Source of the DNA: Alphaproteobacteria bacterium
GTDB taxonomy: Bacteria > Pseudomonadota > Alphaproteobacteria > CAAGCB01 > CAG-977
DNA: 64,000 nucleotides
Direction of reading: 5' to 3'
NCBI GenBank assembly: GCA_900768875.1
Contig: CAAGEP010000005.1
Coordinates: 89,222 to 153,221, forward strand
The notes under the pieces are model-generated. The model did not search any database, was not told the origin of the DNA, and was given only the letters and a program-made list of their open reading frames with translations. Made by a program: the position numbers and the translations under genes. Numbering within the stretch: position 1 is the stretch's first letter; the number at the start of each line of letters is the position of its first letter. Positions 44,505-53,209 of the stretch are shown here, one piece after another.

Positions 44505-44867
44505 ATGCCGTTGCCGCACAATCACGGGCAAAGTGTCGAACATACTTTTGACCACATGCCGAAAACATCGGATTTTCAAGTCGTTTCGGATATTTTCAAA
44601 TTGCTGGACGACAACAACCGCGCGCGGATTTTCTGGCTGTTGTGCCATTGCGAGGAATGTGTCATCAACCTGTCCGCCATGATGGAAATGAGCAGTCCCG
44701 CCGTTATGCACCACTTGAACAGGCTGAAAGCGGCAAAACTGATTGTATCGGAACGCAAAGGCAAGGAAGTCTATTACAAAGCCGCCGAAACCCCGCAGGC
44801 GGATTTATTGCACCATACGATTGAAAAGCTGGTTGAAATCAGCTGTCCCGCCGAAAAAAACGCTTGA
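44505..44867 (+). CDS. ArsR/SmtB-family metal-sensing repressor
   Basis: The 120-residue winged-helix protein has the recognition segment MEMSSPAVMHHLNRLKAAKLIVSERKGKEVYYK. Cysteines C47, C49 and C52 in LCHCEECVINL lie in the alpha3 region used for metal sensing in CadC/ArsR types, and an N-terminal His-rich stretch (HNHG, EH, DH) may add ligands. GGGAGGA precedes the ATG. It most likely represses the divergent P-type ATPase until Zn, Cd or Pb binds; the exact metal cannot be read from sequence. Confidence 0.9.
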   Translation: MPLPHNHGQSVEHTFDHMPKTSDFQVVSDIFKLLDDNNRARIFWLLCHCEECVINLSAMMEMSSPAVMHHLNRLKAAKLIVSERKGKEVYYKAAETPQADLLHHTIEKLVEISCPAEKNA

Positions 44868-44924
44868 GGAAATCCGAAACGCCCTATACTTTGGTAGACC
44901 AAGATACAAACCGAAGGACAGGAG

Positions 44925-45836
44925 ATGAGGGTTCATGCAATAGCGGGAATAGTAGCGGCGATTCTTCTGACGGGATGCGTTCTTTCGGAAGGGGAAGCGT
45001 TCAAGCTGAAAGCGGACGCCTATCTGGAAACGGTTCCTGAGAACAGAAGCGCGTCCGTGCGTCTGATGACGAAAAAGCTTCGGGAAAACAGTCTGGAATA
45101 CAAACAGTTTTACCGCAAACTGAAATCGGTTTTGGAAGCGCGAGGCTACGACTTGACATCCGACCGACCCGCCGTGGAGATAAAGCTGACATTCGGCGTG
45201 CAGAACACAGGGTCTTTCAGCGCGAAATACGGCTTTGACACGCCTGACGAACCGCATCCGTACGAAGAAATTCCGGGATTGCTGTCGTCGATATACATGC
45301 GCAAAAAGCTGTATTCCAAGTTTGTGAAGCTGACGGCGGTCGATGCCGCGCATCCGAAGCGTGAATTATGGAAAGTCAAAGTTGTCAAAGAAGACGCGTC
45401 GGAGGATTTCCGGTCGGCGCAAAACGAGCTGCTGTACCTGTTGAGCAAATACATAGAAACGGATTCTTCGGAACAAATCGACGGAACGGTTATGGATACG
45501 GAACTGTATCAGCGTTTCGAGATGAAACAGTCCGCCGCGGAAACGGATTTGAGCTTGAACGCGGGCATGGAGCGGAAGCGGGCATATGAAAAACGCTTGC
45601 GGGATCGTCTGCGCGCCGAACAAACAAAGTTCGTCCGTTGCGGATTGAAAACGAAAACGGCGGCCGTGTTGGATGTTTCTTCCTTCGGCTTTTTAACCGA
45701 AATCGAGTTCCGGCCGGATATTCGCGACGCCCGCATCCGTTCCTGCGTTTCCGACACCGTCGAATCCTTCCTTCCTCCTCCCGTCGGTATCCCCAAAGGC
45801 GAACGATTCTCGGTACAAGTGGGCGGCGGCGATTAA
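44925..45836 (+). CDS. Lipoprotein of unknown function (one of two near-identical paralogues)
   Basis: The 303-residue product has a lipoprotein signal with lipobox LLTGC (C18). The body is mixed alpha/beta with no recognised domain; a charged helix spans about residues 200-235. AAGGA precedes the ATG by 6 nt. The 3' third (45535-45815) is repeated with about ten differences in 281 bp at 63720-64000 on the opposite strand, and the two proteins differ abruptly in their last seven residues. Function unknown; surface exposure would fit the sequence variation at the tail. Confidence 0.75.
   Translation: MRVHAIAGIVAAILLTGCVLSEGEAFKLKADAYLETVPENRSASVRLMTKKLRENSLEYKQFYRKLKSVLEARGYDLTSDRPAVEIKLTFGVQNTGSFSAKYGFDTPDEPHPYEEIPGLLSSIYMRKKLYSKFVKLTAVDAAHPKRELWKVKVVKEDASEDFRSAQNELLYLLSKYIETDSSEQIDGTVMDTELYQRFEMKQSAAETDLSLNAGMERKRAYEKRLRDRLRAEQTKFVRCGLKTKTAAVLDVSSFGFLTEIEFRPDIRDARIRSCVSDTVESFLPPPVGIPKGERFSVQVGGGD
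45535..45815 (+). repeat. Inverted long repeat, copy 1 (within lipoprotein gene)
   Basis: It aligns without gaps to the reverse complement of 63720-64000, about 96% identical by eye. Homology ends sharply inside the final codons of the gene; copy 2 continues beyond the window. Confidence 0.95.
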
Positions 45837-45837
45837 A

Positions 45838-46545
45838 TCAATCCGGTTTGATTTCTTGACAGCCCTGTTCGATTCTGTTCGCCAGTTCGTTTAAAAACTC
45901 GCGTTTAGCCAAGCCTTGCGGCATGGCGGGCAAAAATTTGATAATGATTTTTCCAGGTTTTTTGATAAACGCTTTTTTACTCCAGAAATACCCTGTGTTG
46001 ACGGCTGCGGGGATAACGGGAACGTCACACTTTTCATACAGCAAAGCTACTCCGGGGTTGCATTTTGTGGGCTGATTGGGCGGTGTGCGCGTTCCTTCGG
46101 GAAAAATGACGACAGGACGGTTTTGATTCAAGCGTTTCTGCGCGCCTTCCAACATGGTGCGCATAGCTTTCGCTCCCGAAGAGCGGTCAATGGGAATACT
46201 GCCCATAATCAGCAGATTCCAACCGAACAAAGGAATATACAGCAGTTCCTTTTTCAAAATGTACACGGGACGCGGCAACAAAACGTGATATGCCATTGTT
46301 TCCATGGCGGATTGATGTTTCGACGCGACAATGTAGCGGTGTGAATCCTGCGGCAGATTTTCCAATCCGCGCACTTCAAAGTCCAGTCCGACAATGGTGC
46401 GCATGCCCCAAATAATCAGCTTGCCCCACCAGCAGGCTATAACGGGACATTGCGGCAAAAAGAAAATGCAGCATCCCAAAAGACAAATAAGCACCGTTAC
46501 CAAAATATAGTAAATATCAAAAATCAAAGAACGGATAAACGTCAT
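45838..46545 (-). CDS. 1-acyl-sn-glycerol-3-phosphate acyltransferase-like protein (PlsC family)
   Basis: The 235-residue inner-membrane protein has an N-terminal hydrophobic region (about 8-40) and the acyltransferase motifs SKHQSAMET (H-x4-E version of HX4D), GSIPIDRSSGAKAMR, and VIFPEGTRTPP. The family acylates lysophosphatidic acid to phosphatidic acid. The ATG at 46545 overlaps the ydcF-like stop (ATGA). It is the last gene of the ftsE-ftsX-ydcF-plsC operon, an order seen in other alphaproteobacteria. Confidence 0.88.
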   Translation of the reverse strand: MTFIRSLIFDIYYILVTVLICLLGCCIFFLPQCPVIACWWGKLIIWGMRTIVGLDFEVRGLENLPQDSHRYIVASKHQSAMETMAYHVLLPRPVYILKKELLYIPLFGWNLLIMGSIPIDRSSGAKAMRTMLEGAQKRLNQNRPVVIFPEGTRTPPNQPTKCNPGVALLYEKCDVPVIPAAVNTGYFWSKKAFIKKPGKIIIKFLPAMPQGLAKREFLNELANRIEQGCQEIKPD

Positions 46546-47159
46546 TTTCGGCAAACCTCCGCAGGATTGAAAACAGTATCTCCCCACCCCAGCAAATGGC
46601 GCAAGGAAACAAACAGGTATTTTGTGTATTCGGAAACGATTAACGCCGTCGATCCCCTCCATTTCCACCAATCCGCATGCTTGAACGTTTGCGGAAACAC
46701 GGGATGAGGCAGGACAACCATGTCGGGCATGACGTTTTTGAATTCGGCATAACTGCGCGGCATATGATAGGACGCTGTTACCAGCCGCAAGCTTTTAAAG
46801 CCGTTGCGCGTCATCCAATCGCGGCTTTCCAACGCGTTTTGCGTTGTATTACACGCCACATGCCCCAACGTGATTCTGTCAATCAGTTCCGGAGGAAACT
46901 CGTCAACCGTCTGCGCCAGATTCATCCAGTCGACTTTGCGGTCGACTCCGGAAATCAACAATTTTTGCGCTTTGCCCTGTTTCAGCAGATTGACGGCGGC
47001 GGACAGCCGTTCCGTTCCGCCCGTCAAAGCGACAATGGCTTCGGTCTTTACGGATTCGCCGACGGGCTTCCGGTTGACCAGAGCGTTAAAACGAATCAAG
47101 CCGGCAACCCACAAAACCGCCAACACAATAAAAGCATACAAAACCGTTTTTTTCGTCAC
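46542..47159 (-). CDS. YdcF/DUF218 family protein
   Basis: The 205-residue protein has an N-terminal membrane helix and the DUF218 core: AIVALTGGTERLSAAVNLLKQG, KLLISGVDR, and CNTTQNALESRDW, ending with SYHMPRSYAEF. Relatives (ElyC, SanA, YdcF) act in envelope biogenesis at the lipid-carrier step. The start is GTG 47159, overlapping the ftsX stop as GTGA; a longer frame has no ribosome site. Confidence 0.85.
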   Translation of the reverse strand: MTKKTVLYAFIVLAVLWVAGLIRFNALVNRKPVGESVKTEAIVALTGGTERLSAAVNLLKQGKAQKLLISGVDRKVDWMNLAQTVDEFPPELIDRITLGHVACNTTQNALESRDWMTRNGFKSLRLVTASYHMPRSYAEFKNVMPDMVVLPHPVFPQTFKHADWWKWRGSTALIVSEYTKYLFVSLRHLLGWGDTVFNPAEVCRK

Positions 47160-48052
47160 AGCAACCGCCTTAAAGTTCTTTGAACCGTCCAATACGCCGT
47201 CAGCGCCGCCAACACGACGGCCGCGACGGGAATCGAGCCGAGCAACATCCACGCCATCCGGTCAAAGCGGGCTTCGGACAACAATCCGCCTTCGATTTCG
47301 CGGGCTGTCGACGACAGCATGAACAAAATCGGTAAAACCAGACAAAATCCCGGAACGGCGCCCAAAGCCGCCAGCGTTCCCATACGGAAAGCGTATTGAT
47401 GCGAAATGTAAGCGTCATGCGCCCCTGTTTGATGCAACAGCTCGATAACGGGTTTATGCACCGCCAAAGACGAGCATGTAACATAGATTACGATAGCCGA
47501 TGTGGAAGCGATAACCAGCATCAGCAACGTTGATGCCAGAAAATCAAGCCGCTGCATCAGCTTTATCAATTTTCCGAGCCAGAGTTTATGCACGTCCAGC
47601 GACGCGTTCGGCGCGCTTTTTTTCAACAGGGTTTTCAAAATGTCCAAATCGACCGCCGTATCAGGCAGCAGCTGTACGTCAATCAAAGCGGGCAAAGGCA
47701 AATCATCCAGCAAAACGCTGTCGCCCAGCCATGGCTTCAGCAAATCTTTCATTTGCCGGTCAGTCAACAGATTGGCCGAAGACACTCCCGCCGTTTTACG
47801 CAGAACGGACAACGCTTCATCAATTTCCAACTGTGTTTTTTTGCGGTTGATTTTGCCGTTTTCCTCTATCGGCAGGACTTGGACGGTCAAAGACCCCGAA
47901 ATCGAACGGCTCCACCGCGCCAGCATGGAATTCAGCGACAAAGTGCCCGCCGTCGTCAAAGTAGCGAAAAATACCATCAACATAACCATCCACGGCAGAA
48001 ACCAGCTCAAACCGTCTTTGGAAAAAGGTAAATCACTGGGACGTCTAAACAT
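47156..48052 (-). CDS. ftsX: Cell division protein FtsX
   Basis: The 298-residue membrane protein is the permease-like partner of FtsE that activates periplasmic murein hydrolases at the septum. It shows four hydrophobic segments (about 22-45, 170-195, 220-250, 265-290) flanking a periplasmic domain of about 120 residues, and the C-terminal FtsX-type region with ELLHQTGAHDAYISHQYAFR. The ATG lies 8 bp inside ftsE, with GGAG upstream. Sequence is diverged, as is common for alphaproteobacterial FtsX; the ftsE neighbour secures the call. Confidence 0.9.
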   Translation of the reverse strand: MFRRPSDLPFSKDGLSWFLPWMVMLMVFFATLTTAGTLSLNSMLARWSRSISGSLTVQVLPIEENGKINRKKTQLEIDEALSVLRKTAGVSSANLLTDRQMKDLLKPWLGDSVLLDDLPLPALIDVQLLPDTAVDLDILKTLLKKSAPNASLDVHKLWLGKLIKLMQRLDFLASTLLMLVIASTSAIVIYVTCSSLAVHKPVIELLHQTGAHDAYISHQYAFRMGTLAALGAVPGFCLVLPILFMLSSTAREIEGGLLSEARFDRMAWMLLGSIPVAAVVLAALTAYWTVQRTLRRLL

Positions 48053-48764
48053 GGCTGTCGTCTCCGAATTGCATGCCTGCGGGGTAAATCGCAAGCCGTC
48101 CGTTGTTTAAATGCATGCGCGGGAACGGAAACGCGCTGATTAAATTTTCGTTATGCGTCGCAATGACAACCGTTGTTCCGCGGCGGTTCAGTTCAACGAA
48201 CAAACGCAGCAGACGCGCCGCCGATTTGTCGTCCATATTTCCCGTCGGTTCGTCGGCGACCAGCAGCTGAGGACGGTTGATGACGGCGCGCGCGATGGCG
48301 ACGCTTTGTTTTTGCCCGCCCGACAAAGTGGGGGGCTTGGCGTTCAAATGATTGCCCAATCCGACCCAAATCAGCAGTTCGGTGACGCGTTTTTTTATCT
48401 CGTCTTCCGGAAAGCCTGCGATTCGCAGGGGAAGGGCGACGTTGTCCACGGCCGACAAGTGGTCAAGCAGACGGAAATCTTGAAACACAACACCGATTTT
48501 GCGGCGGATTTCGGGCAGTTCGTCGCGCGGCATTGTCAAAATCGGTTTGCCGAACAGCTTGATATGCCCGCGGGTTTGCGCTTTTGCCAGATACAGCAGA
48601 CTCAGCAGCGACGTTTTTCCCGCGCCGCTTTCCCCCGTCAAAAAGTGAAACGACCCCGCAGGCAGCGCAAAAGTAATGTCGCGCAACACTTCCAATCCCT
48701 GCCCGTAGCGCAAGCCGACCATGTCGAATTCAACGATATTCTGCGGAGTCAAACCTGTATCCAT
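48045..48764 (-). CDS. ftsE: Cell division ATP-binding protein FtsE
   Basis: The 239-residue ABC ATPase has Walker A GESGAGKTS (44-52), VVFQDFRLL (Q-loop), signature LSGGQKQSVAIARA, Walker B LLVADEPTGNMD, and the switch His in ATHNE. With FtsX it controls septal peptidoglycan hydrolysis. ATG 48764 is used because the family starts nearby and the upstream frame lacks a ribosome site. The signature has QKQS where most have QQQR. It shares a short divergent promoter region with the zinc-ribbon gene. Confidence 0.94.
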   Translation of the reverse strand: MDTGLTPQNIVEFDMVGLRYGQGLEVLRDITFALPAGSFHFLTGESGAGKTSLLSLLYLAKAQTRGHIKLFGKPILTMPRDELPEIRRKIGVVFQDFRLLDHLSAVDNVALPLRIAGFPEDEIKKRVTELLIWVGLGNHLNAKPPTLSGGQKQSVAIARAVINRPQLLVADEPTGNMDDKSAARLLRLFVELNRRGTTVVIATHNENLISAFPFPRMHLNNGRLAIYPAGMQFGDDSHV

Positions 48765-48766
48765 TG

Positions 48767-48794
48767 TTGTAATCCGTTTGTTTTTGCGTATACT
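48767..48794 (+). promoter_or_regulatory. Probable promoter of the zinc-ribbon gene
   Basis: TTGTAA (48767-48772), a 16-bp spacer and TATACT (48789-48794) read toward the gene at 48831. The reverse strand holds TATAGT here, so ftsE may be transcribed from the same spot. Confidence 0.45.
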
Positions 48795-48830
48795 ATAACA
48801 CAATCATCCAAAATGCCACAGGGAAGACCG

Positions 48831-49502
48831 ATGTTTTTTACTTGTCCGAAATGCAATACCGTTTACGACGTTCCGCCGGAACAGGTCGGCGACGCCGAAG
48901 TCCTGCATTGCGCGGTTTGCGGATACCTGTGGGACGTGTCCGCGGAAACCGAAGGCGTTGAACCTGAAGAAGAGGAAAACAAGATTGAAACAAAGCCGGC
49001 TATCACCTTTGACGACGAAGAACGCGAAGGGATACCCGTCTTTCCCGATGACATCGGTCCCGACCCGTTTGCAAACGAATCCGATCTAAGGGCTTTTAAA
49101 CCGATTTTCCAAATACCCGAAGAACCTCCTGCCGAAAAAAGCTGGATTCGTCCTCTGTATTTTTTCAGCATGGTTTGCATAGCGGTGGCGATTTATGCTT
49201 TTTTCTTTCATACACCGGCTAAAGTTCCGCTGGAAATTCAATCGCTCAGTCCCGAATTCGTTGAAAAAGACTACCAAACGAATTTGATTTTGAACACGGT
49301 TGTCAAAAACAAATCGGAACGGGATTTGTCCGTAAAAACTTTCCGCATGTATTATTACGACAAATCGGGAAACGAAGTGACTCAATCCGATTTTCCCGTT
49401 GAACGGACATTCAAAGCAAATGCGGCCACGCCCGTCAAATTGGAAGTCGGACGCCCTCCCGCACAAGCGGAACGTGCCACGTTGGAAATCGAAAAACCCT
49501 AA
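48831..49502 (+). CDS. Membrane protein with N-terminal MJ0042-type zinc ribbon
   Basis: The 223-residue protein starts MFFTCPKCNTVYDVPPEQVG and has a second pair CAVC, giving a C-x2-C...C-x2-C zinc ribbon of the MJ0042 type. An acidic linker, one membrane helix (about residues 105-125) and an extracytoplasmic beta-rich domain follow. The order zinc ribbon, ftsE, ftsX is conserved in alphaproteobacteria, here divergent, and suggests a role with FtsEX, but the function is not established. It overlaps lysA by 4 bp tail to tail. Confidence 0.8.
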   Translation: MFFTCPKCNTVYDVPPEQVGDAEVLHCAVCGYLWDVSAETEGVEPEEEENKIETKPAITFDDEEREGIPVFPDDIGPDPFANESDLRAFKPIFQIPEEPPAEKSWIRPLYFFSMVCIAVAIYAFFFHTPAKVPLEIQSLSPEFVEKDYQTNLILNTVVKNKSERDLSVKTFRMYYYDKSGNEVTQSDFPVERTFKANAATPVKLEVGRPPAQAERATLEIEKP

Positions 49503-50719
49503 ATCCACGGAGCGGGACGGCACAAAGCCGTCATTTCCGCGACGGTCTGACGGCGGCGGATGACGGCGTAACGGTCGTTGTCGGCCAGCACTTCGGCAAT
49601 CAAAGGCCGTCCGTTGTAGTTGGACGCCATAGCCGCGCCGTACGCGCCCGCCGTTTCAATCGCGATTAAATCGCCTTCGTTCAGTTCGGGCAACATTCTG
49701 TCTTTGCCGAAGATGTCCGCGCTTTCGCAAATCGGACCGACGACATCGTAGCGTTCGGACGCTTCGCCGCCTTTGAGGGCTTCAATATTGTGATACGCGT
49801 CGTACATCGCGGGACGGACAAGGTCGCTCATGCCCGCGTCCAGAACGGCGAAACGCTTGTCGCCCGTTTGCTTGACGCGCACGACGGACGCGACCAACAC
49901 GCCCGCGTCGCCTGAAATGCAGCGTCCCGGTTCAAACACGAACTCGCCGTCGAAATCGCCCAAAACATCCTGTAAAACCGCGATGTAGTCGGCGGGAGAA
50001 GGGGCGGATTCATCCGTTTTGTAAGCAACGCCCAAACCACCGCCGACATCAACGGTTTGAATCGAAACGCCGTGTTCTTTCAAATCGTTCAGCATTTTTT
50101 TTGTTTTGACGAAAGCTTCGCGGAACGGGGAAAGCTCTAAAATCTGCGAACCGACGTGGACTTCGATGCCGTGCAGGGAAAGCCCTTTGAATTGTTCGGC
50201 GGACAGGAACAGCCGCCGCGCGTCGTTCCAATCGATGCCGAACTTGTTTTCCTTTTTGCCCGTGGTGATTTTTTCGTGCGTGCGCGCGTCCACATCGGGA
50301 TTGACGCGAATGCCGACGGAGGCGGTTTTGTTCAAACCGATTGAGATTTCATTGATTAAACGGATTTCTGATTCCGATTCGGCGTTGATTTGCTTGATGC
50401 CCGCCATAATTGCGGCGGTCAGTTCCGCGCGCGTTTTGCCGACGCCCGAAAAAACGATTTTGTCCGCGGGAACGCCCGCTTGCAACGCCAGTTCCAATTC
50501 GCCGCCCGACACGATGTCCGCGCCAGCGCCCATACCCGCCAGAATTTTCAAAATCGTCGGGTTGAAGTTGCTTTTGACAGCAAAGCAGACGGTCGCTTTT
50601 TTCAACGGCTTGACCGCATCCGCGAAAGACTTGAAATTATCCCGCAGCTTTTGTTCGGAATACAGGTAAAACGGCGTGCCGACTTCGGCGGCGATTTTTG
50701 AAATCAAATCGGAATTCAT
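49499..50719 (-). CDS. lysA: Diaminopimelate decarboxylase
   Basis: The 406-residue PLP enzyme (alanine-racemase-fold group IV) makes L-lysine from meso-DAP. PLP-binding K49 is in CFAVKSN; HGIEVHVGSQI, the phosphate-binding DVGGGLGVAY, EPGRCISGDAG and the dimer-interface CES in VGPICESADIF are present. Its start overlaps the lptM stop (ATGA), the usual lptM-lysA pairing. Confidence 0.96.
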   Translation of the reverse strand: MNSDLISKIAAEVGTPFYLYSEQKLRDNFKSFADAVKPLKKATVCFAVKSNFNPTILKILAGMGAGADIVSGGELELALQAGVPADKIVFSGVGKTRAELTAAIMAGIKQINAESESEIRLINEISIGLNKTASVGIRVNPDVDARTHEKITTGKKENKFGIDWNDARRLFLSAEQFKGLSLHGIEVHVGSQILELSPFREAFVKTKKMLNDLKEHGVSIQTVDVGGGLGVAYKTDESAPSPADYIAVLQDVLGDFDGEFVFEPGRCISGDAGVLVASVVRVKQTGDKRFAVLDAGMSDLVRPAMYDAYHNIEALKGGEASERYDVVGPICESADIFGKDRMLPELNEGDLIAIETAGAYGAAMASNYNGRPLIAEVLADNDRYAVIRRRQTVAEMTALCRPAPWI

Positions 50720-50928
50720 TGAGATTCCTTTTCAAGCTGTTCGTTCAAATCCAACAGGGACAAAGGCTGCAAATCCTGTGTTTGCGGCTCTTCTTTTGTT
50801 ATTTTCGGCGTGCGCGGAGCGGGATACTGACGCGGATAAACCGCGCCTTTCGGAAAATCCAGCCGTCCGCGTTTGCCGCACCCCGCGACGGACAAAGCGA
50901 TGCACAGGACGATAAACAGTTTTTTCAT
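50716..50928 (-). CDS. lptM: Small lipoprotein LptM (YifL-like)
   Basis: The 70-residue product is a lipoprotein (lipobox VAGC, C17) followed at once by GKRGRLDFP, the YifL/LptM hallmark (GxxGPLxxP), and a Pro-rich tail. In E. coli LptM assists oxidative maturation of the LptD outer-membrane translocon. The ATG at 50928 has AGAGGG upstream. It is cotranscribed with lysA as in most proteobacteria. Confidence 0.88.
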   Translation of the reverse strand: MKKLFIVLCIALSVAGCGKRGRLDFPKGAVYPRQYPAPRTPKITKEEPQTQDLQPLSLLDLNEQLEKESQ

Positions 50929-51001
50929 GGCAAGCCCTCTTTTTTTGCGAACTTTATCAGAGTTTAAAAACTTTTTCATTCTTTTTAAGGATACTTTTTT
51001 T

Positions 51002-51637
51002 ATGAAAAGCGTGTTTTTGATTTTTTTGCTGTTGTTTTCCCTTTCGGCGCAAGCGCAAATAACGCTGAAAAGCGCGCGCGCGCCCGATTTGTTCACGCTT
51101 TCCTATCCCAAAAGCACGCCGACCGCGACGTTTTTTAACGAATACGGGCAGGATGTCGGCATATCCAATTTCCGCGGCAAGATTATTCTGCTGAACATTT
51201 GGTCGACGGGATGCCCGCAATGCGTTATCGAACTGCCGATGCTCGACCGGCTGCAAAAAGAAATGGGCGGTATGAAGTTCCAAGTCATCGCGCTGTCTTC
51301 GGGGTTGGAGAACATTCCGACTTTGCGGCGTTTTTTCGTATCCCGCGGTGTCAGAAATTTGCGTGTTTATTCCGACCCGCAGGCGAAGTATTCGCAGGCG
51401 GCGGGCGTTTTGGGACTGCCGACGACTTTTCTGATTGACGAAAACGGCATGGAAATCGGACGCGTGCGCGGCATTGTCGATTGGACGAATCCGAAGCTGA
51501 AAGCGCAAATCCGCGGGCTTATCGCCCAAAGCAAAGCCAAAAAGGAGCAGGAAAAAGCCGACTCCGAAAAGGCAAAAGAACCGCCGCCCCCGCCGCCAGA
51601 ACCGAAACCCGACTTTCAAGGTTGGTTCAAAAAGTAA
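51002..51637 (+). CDS. Periplasmic TlpA-like thioredoxin-family protein
   Basis: The 211-residue product has a signal peptide (cleavage after SAQA, about residue 18) and a TlpA/ResA-type thioredoxin fold: NFRGKIILLNIWSTGCPQC (C71, C74), then GLPTTFLID with the cis-Pro. The active site CPQC differs from the usual CPPC or CxPC. The last 40 residues are a Lys/Glu then Pro-rich tail. Likely a thiol-disulfide reductase in the periplasm, possibly kept reduced by DsbD. It diverges from lptM-lysA, a common neighbourhood for tlpA in alphaproteobacteria. Confidence 0.88.
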   Translation: MKSVFLIFLLLFSLSAQAQITLKSARAPDLFTLSYPKSTPTATFFNEYGQDVGISNFRGKIILLNIWSTGCPQCVIELPMLDRLQKEMGGMKFQVIALSSGLENIPTLRRFFVSRGVRNLRVYSDPQAKYSQAAGVLGLPTTFLIDENGMEIGRVRGIVDWTNPKLKAQIRGLIAQSKAKKEQEKADSEKAKEPPPPPPEPKPDFQGWFKK

Positions 51638-51724
51638 AGAATCCTTGGGTTTTTCTAAAAAAGCTTGATTCCTGCACAAATTGATTTAAAAGGTAGACTT
51701 CCGTTTTAGAAACAAGGGGGCGAC

Positions 51725-52201
51725 ATGGCCAAACAACGTTATTTGATTATCTCTTGGGAACAGTTTCATGCCGACGCGCGCGCTTTGGCGGCAAAGCTGG
51801 TCAACCGCACGGACTTGAAAAAAATCGTTTGCGTGACGCGCGGCGGGTTGTTTCCCGCGGCGGTGCTGGCGCGCGAACTGGAAATCCGCTGGATAGACAC
51901 CGTTTGCGTTGCGGGCTATGACGAAGAAGAACGCGGCACGGAAGCTTCCCTGCTGAAAATCCCCGAAGGTGACGGCGAAGGCATGCTGGTCGTCGACGAT
52001 TTGGTCGATTCGGGCAGAACGGGAAAAATCATCCGTCAGCTTCTGCCGAAAGCCTACTTTGTGACAATGTACGCGAAACCGCAGGGTGCCGCCGTTGTTG
52101 ACGATTATGTCGTCGGAGTCGATCAGGACGTTTGGATTTTGTTCCCGTGGGAAGCCGAACTTTCCCCCGCGTCGCCGCTGGTTCGCCGCAAAGACGACTG
52201 A
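51725..52201 (+). CDS. gpt: Xanthine-guanine phosphoribosyltransferase
   Basis: The 158-residue type I phosphoribosyltransferase salvages guanine and xanthine with PRPP. It has ISWEQFHADARALA at the N-terminus, CVTRGGLFPAA, and the PRPP motif VVDDLVDSGRT (89-99), ending with WILFPWE. AAGGGGG precedes the ATG. It is a single gene with its own terminator. Confidence 0.93.
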   Translation: MAKQRYLIISWEQFHADARALAAKLVNRTDLKKIVCVTRGGLFPAAVLARELEIRWIDTVCVAGYDEEERGTEASLLKIPEGDGEGMLVVDDLVDSGRTGKIIRQLLPKAYFVTMYAKPQGAAVVDDYVVGVDQDVWILFPWEAELSPASPLVRRKDD

Positions 52202-52209
52202 TTTTTTTC

Positions 52210-52241
52210 AAAGCTCCGCTTTTAAAAACGGAGCTTTTCTT
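52210..52241 (+). terminator. Intrinsic terminator after gpt
   Basis: AAAGCTCCG and CGGAGCTTT arms around a 10-nt loop are followed by TTCTTTT, just before the flavin reductase gene. Confidence 0.8.
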
Positions 52242-52258
52242 TTAAAGGACTGATTTCA

Positions 52259-53209
52259 ATGACCAAAACAACTTGGAAAGCGGGAACGATGATTTATCCG
52301 TTGCCCGCCGTGATGGTAACGTCGGGAACGATGGAAAAGCCCAATGTGTTCACCGCCGCGTGGACGGGTATTATCAATTCCGAACCCGCGATGACGTACG
52401 TTTCGATTCGCCCGTCGCGCTATTCCCACGAATTGATTGAACAAAACGGGGAATTCGTCATCAACCTGACCACGCAGGATTTGCTGCACGCCGCCGATTT
52501 CTGCGGCGTCAAGTCGGGACGCGACACGGACAAATTCGCCGAAACGGGATTGACTCCGATGCCCTGCAAGTTTGTCAAAGCGCCCCAAATCGTGCAAAGC
52601 CCCGTCAGCGTCGAATGTAAAGTGACCGAAATCAAAAAATTGGGGTCGCACGATATGTTTATGGCTGAAATTCTGGCGGTCAACGTGGACGATTCCCTGC
52701 TGGACGAAGCGGGCAAACTGGCGTTGGAAAAATGCGGGCTGGTCGCGTTCTGCCATGGCGGCTATTACGGATTGAGCGGTCAAATCGGCACGTTCGGTTT
52801 TTCGGTCGCCAAAAAGAAAAGCCGCAAACAGAAAATCCACGAAATCAAAGCCAAACGCCGCTTGGAAAAAGCCGCGCACGTCGCTGAAGAAACCGAAGAG
52901 GAAGAAAAAGTCAAACCGTTCAAAAAGCGCAAACCCGCTTTTGAAAATCGCGAAGACCGCGAACCGCGCAAATTCAACCGCGAAGATCGCCGTTACGCGA
53001 ACCGCAAGCCGCGCAAATTCGACCATGACGAACGTACTTTTGACAACGACGAAAAACCGTTTAAAAAGCCGTTTGCGAAAAAGCCGTTCGGTGCCGGAAA
53101 AAAAGAAAAGGGCTTCGGCGACCGCAAGCCGTTCGGAAAAACAGCCGAAAGCAAAAAACGGTTCGCGGACAAAAAGCCCGCGCGCAAACCGTTTAAACCC
53201 AAGGCTTAG
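52259..53209 (+). CDS. Flavin reductase-like protein with long basic low-complexity tail
   Basis: Residues 1-185 form a flavin reductase-like FMN-binding split barrel (PLPAVMVTSGTMEKPNVFTAAWTG, YVSIRPSRYSHELIEQNGEFVINL). From about 187 to 316 there is a hydrophilic tail rich in K, R, F, P, D and E, with repeated KPF, RKF, DRK and ED-R units and no globular domain. The tail resembles the RNA-binding extensions of some DEAD-box helicases and pseudouridine synthases and is not normal in this family. The frame stays open with uniform codon use across the junction, so it is a true fusion, not an artefact I can see. It overlaps polA by 4 bp tail to tail. Confidence 0.85.
   Translation: MTKTTWKAGTMIYPLPAVMVTSGTMEKPNVFTAAWTGIINSEPAMTYVSIRPSRYSHELIEQNGEFVINLTTQDLLHAADFCGVKSGRDTDKFAETGLTPMPCKFVKAPQIVQSPVSVECKVTEIKKLGSHDMFMAEILAVNVDDSLLDEAGKLALEKCGLVAFCHGGYYGLSGQIGTFGFSVAKKKSRKQKIHEIKAKRRLEKAAHVAEETEEEEKVKPFKKRKPAFENREDREPRKFNREDRRYANRKPRKFDHDERTFDNDEKPFKKPFAKKPFGAGKKEKGFGDRKPFGKTAESKKRFADKKPARKPFKPKA

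Noticed and set aside
48153..48830. Long upstream extension of the zinc-ribbon gene frame
   Set aside because: It runs antisense through ftsE, lacks a ribosome site, and the zinc-ribbon family starts at the CPKC motif near 48831.
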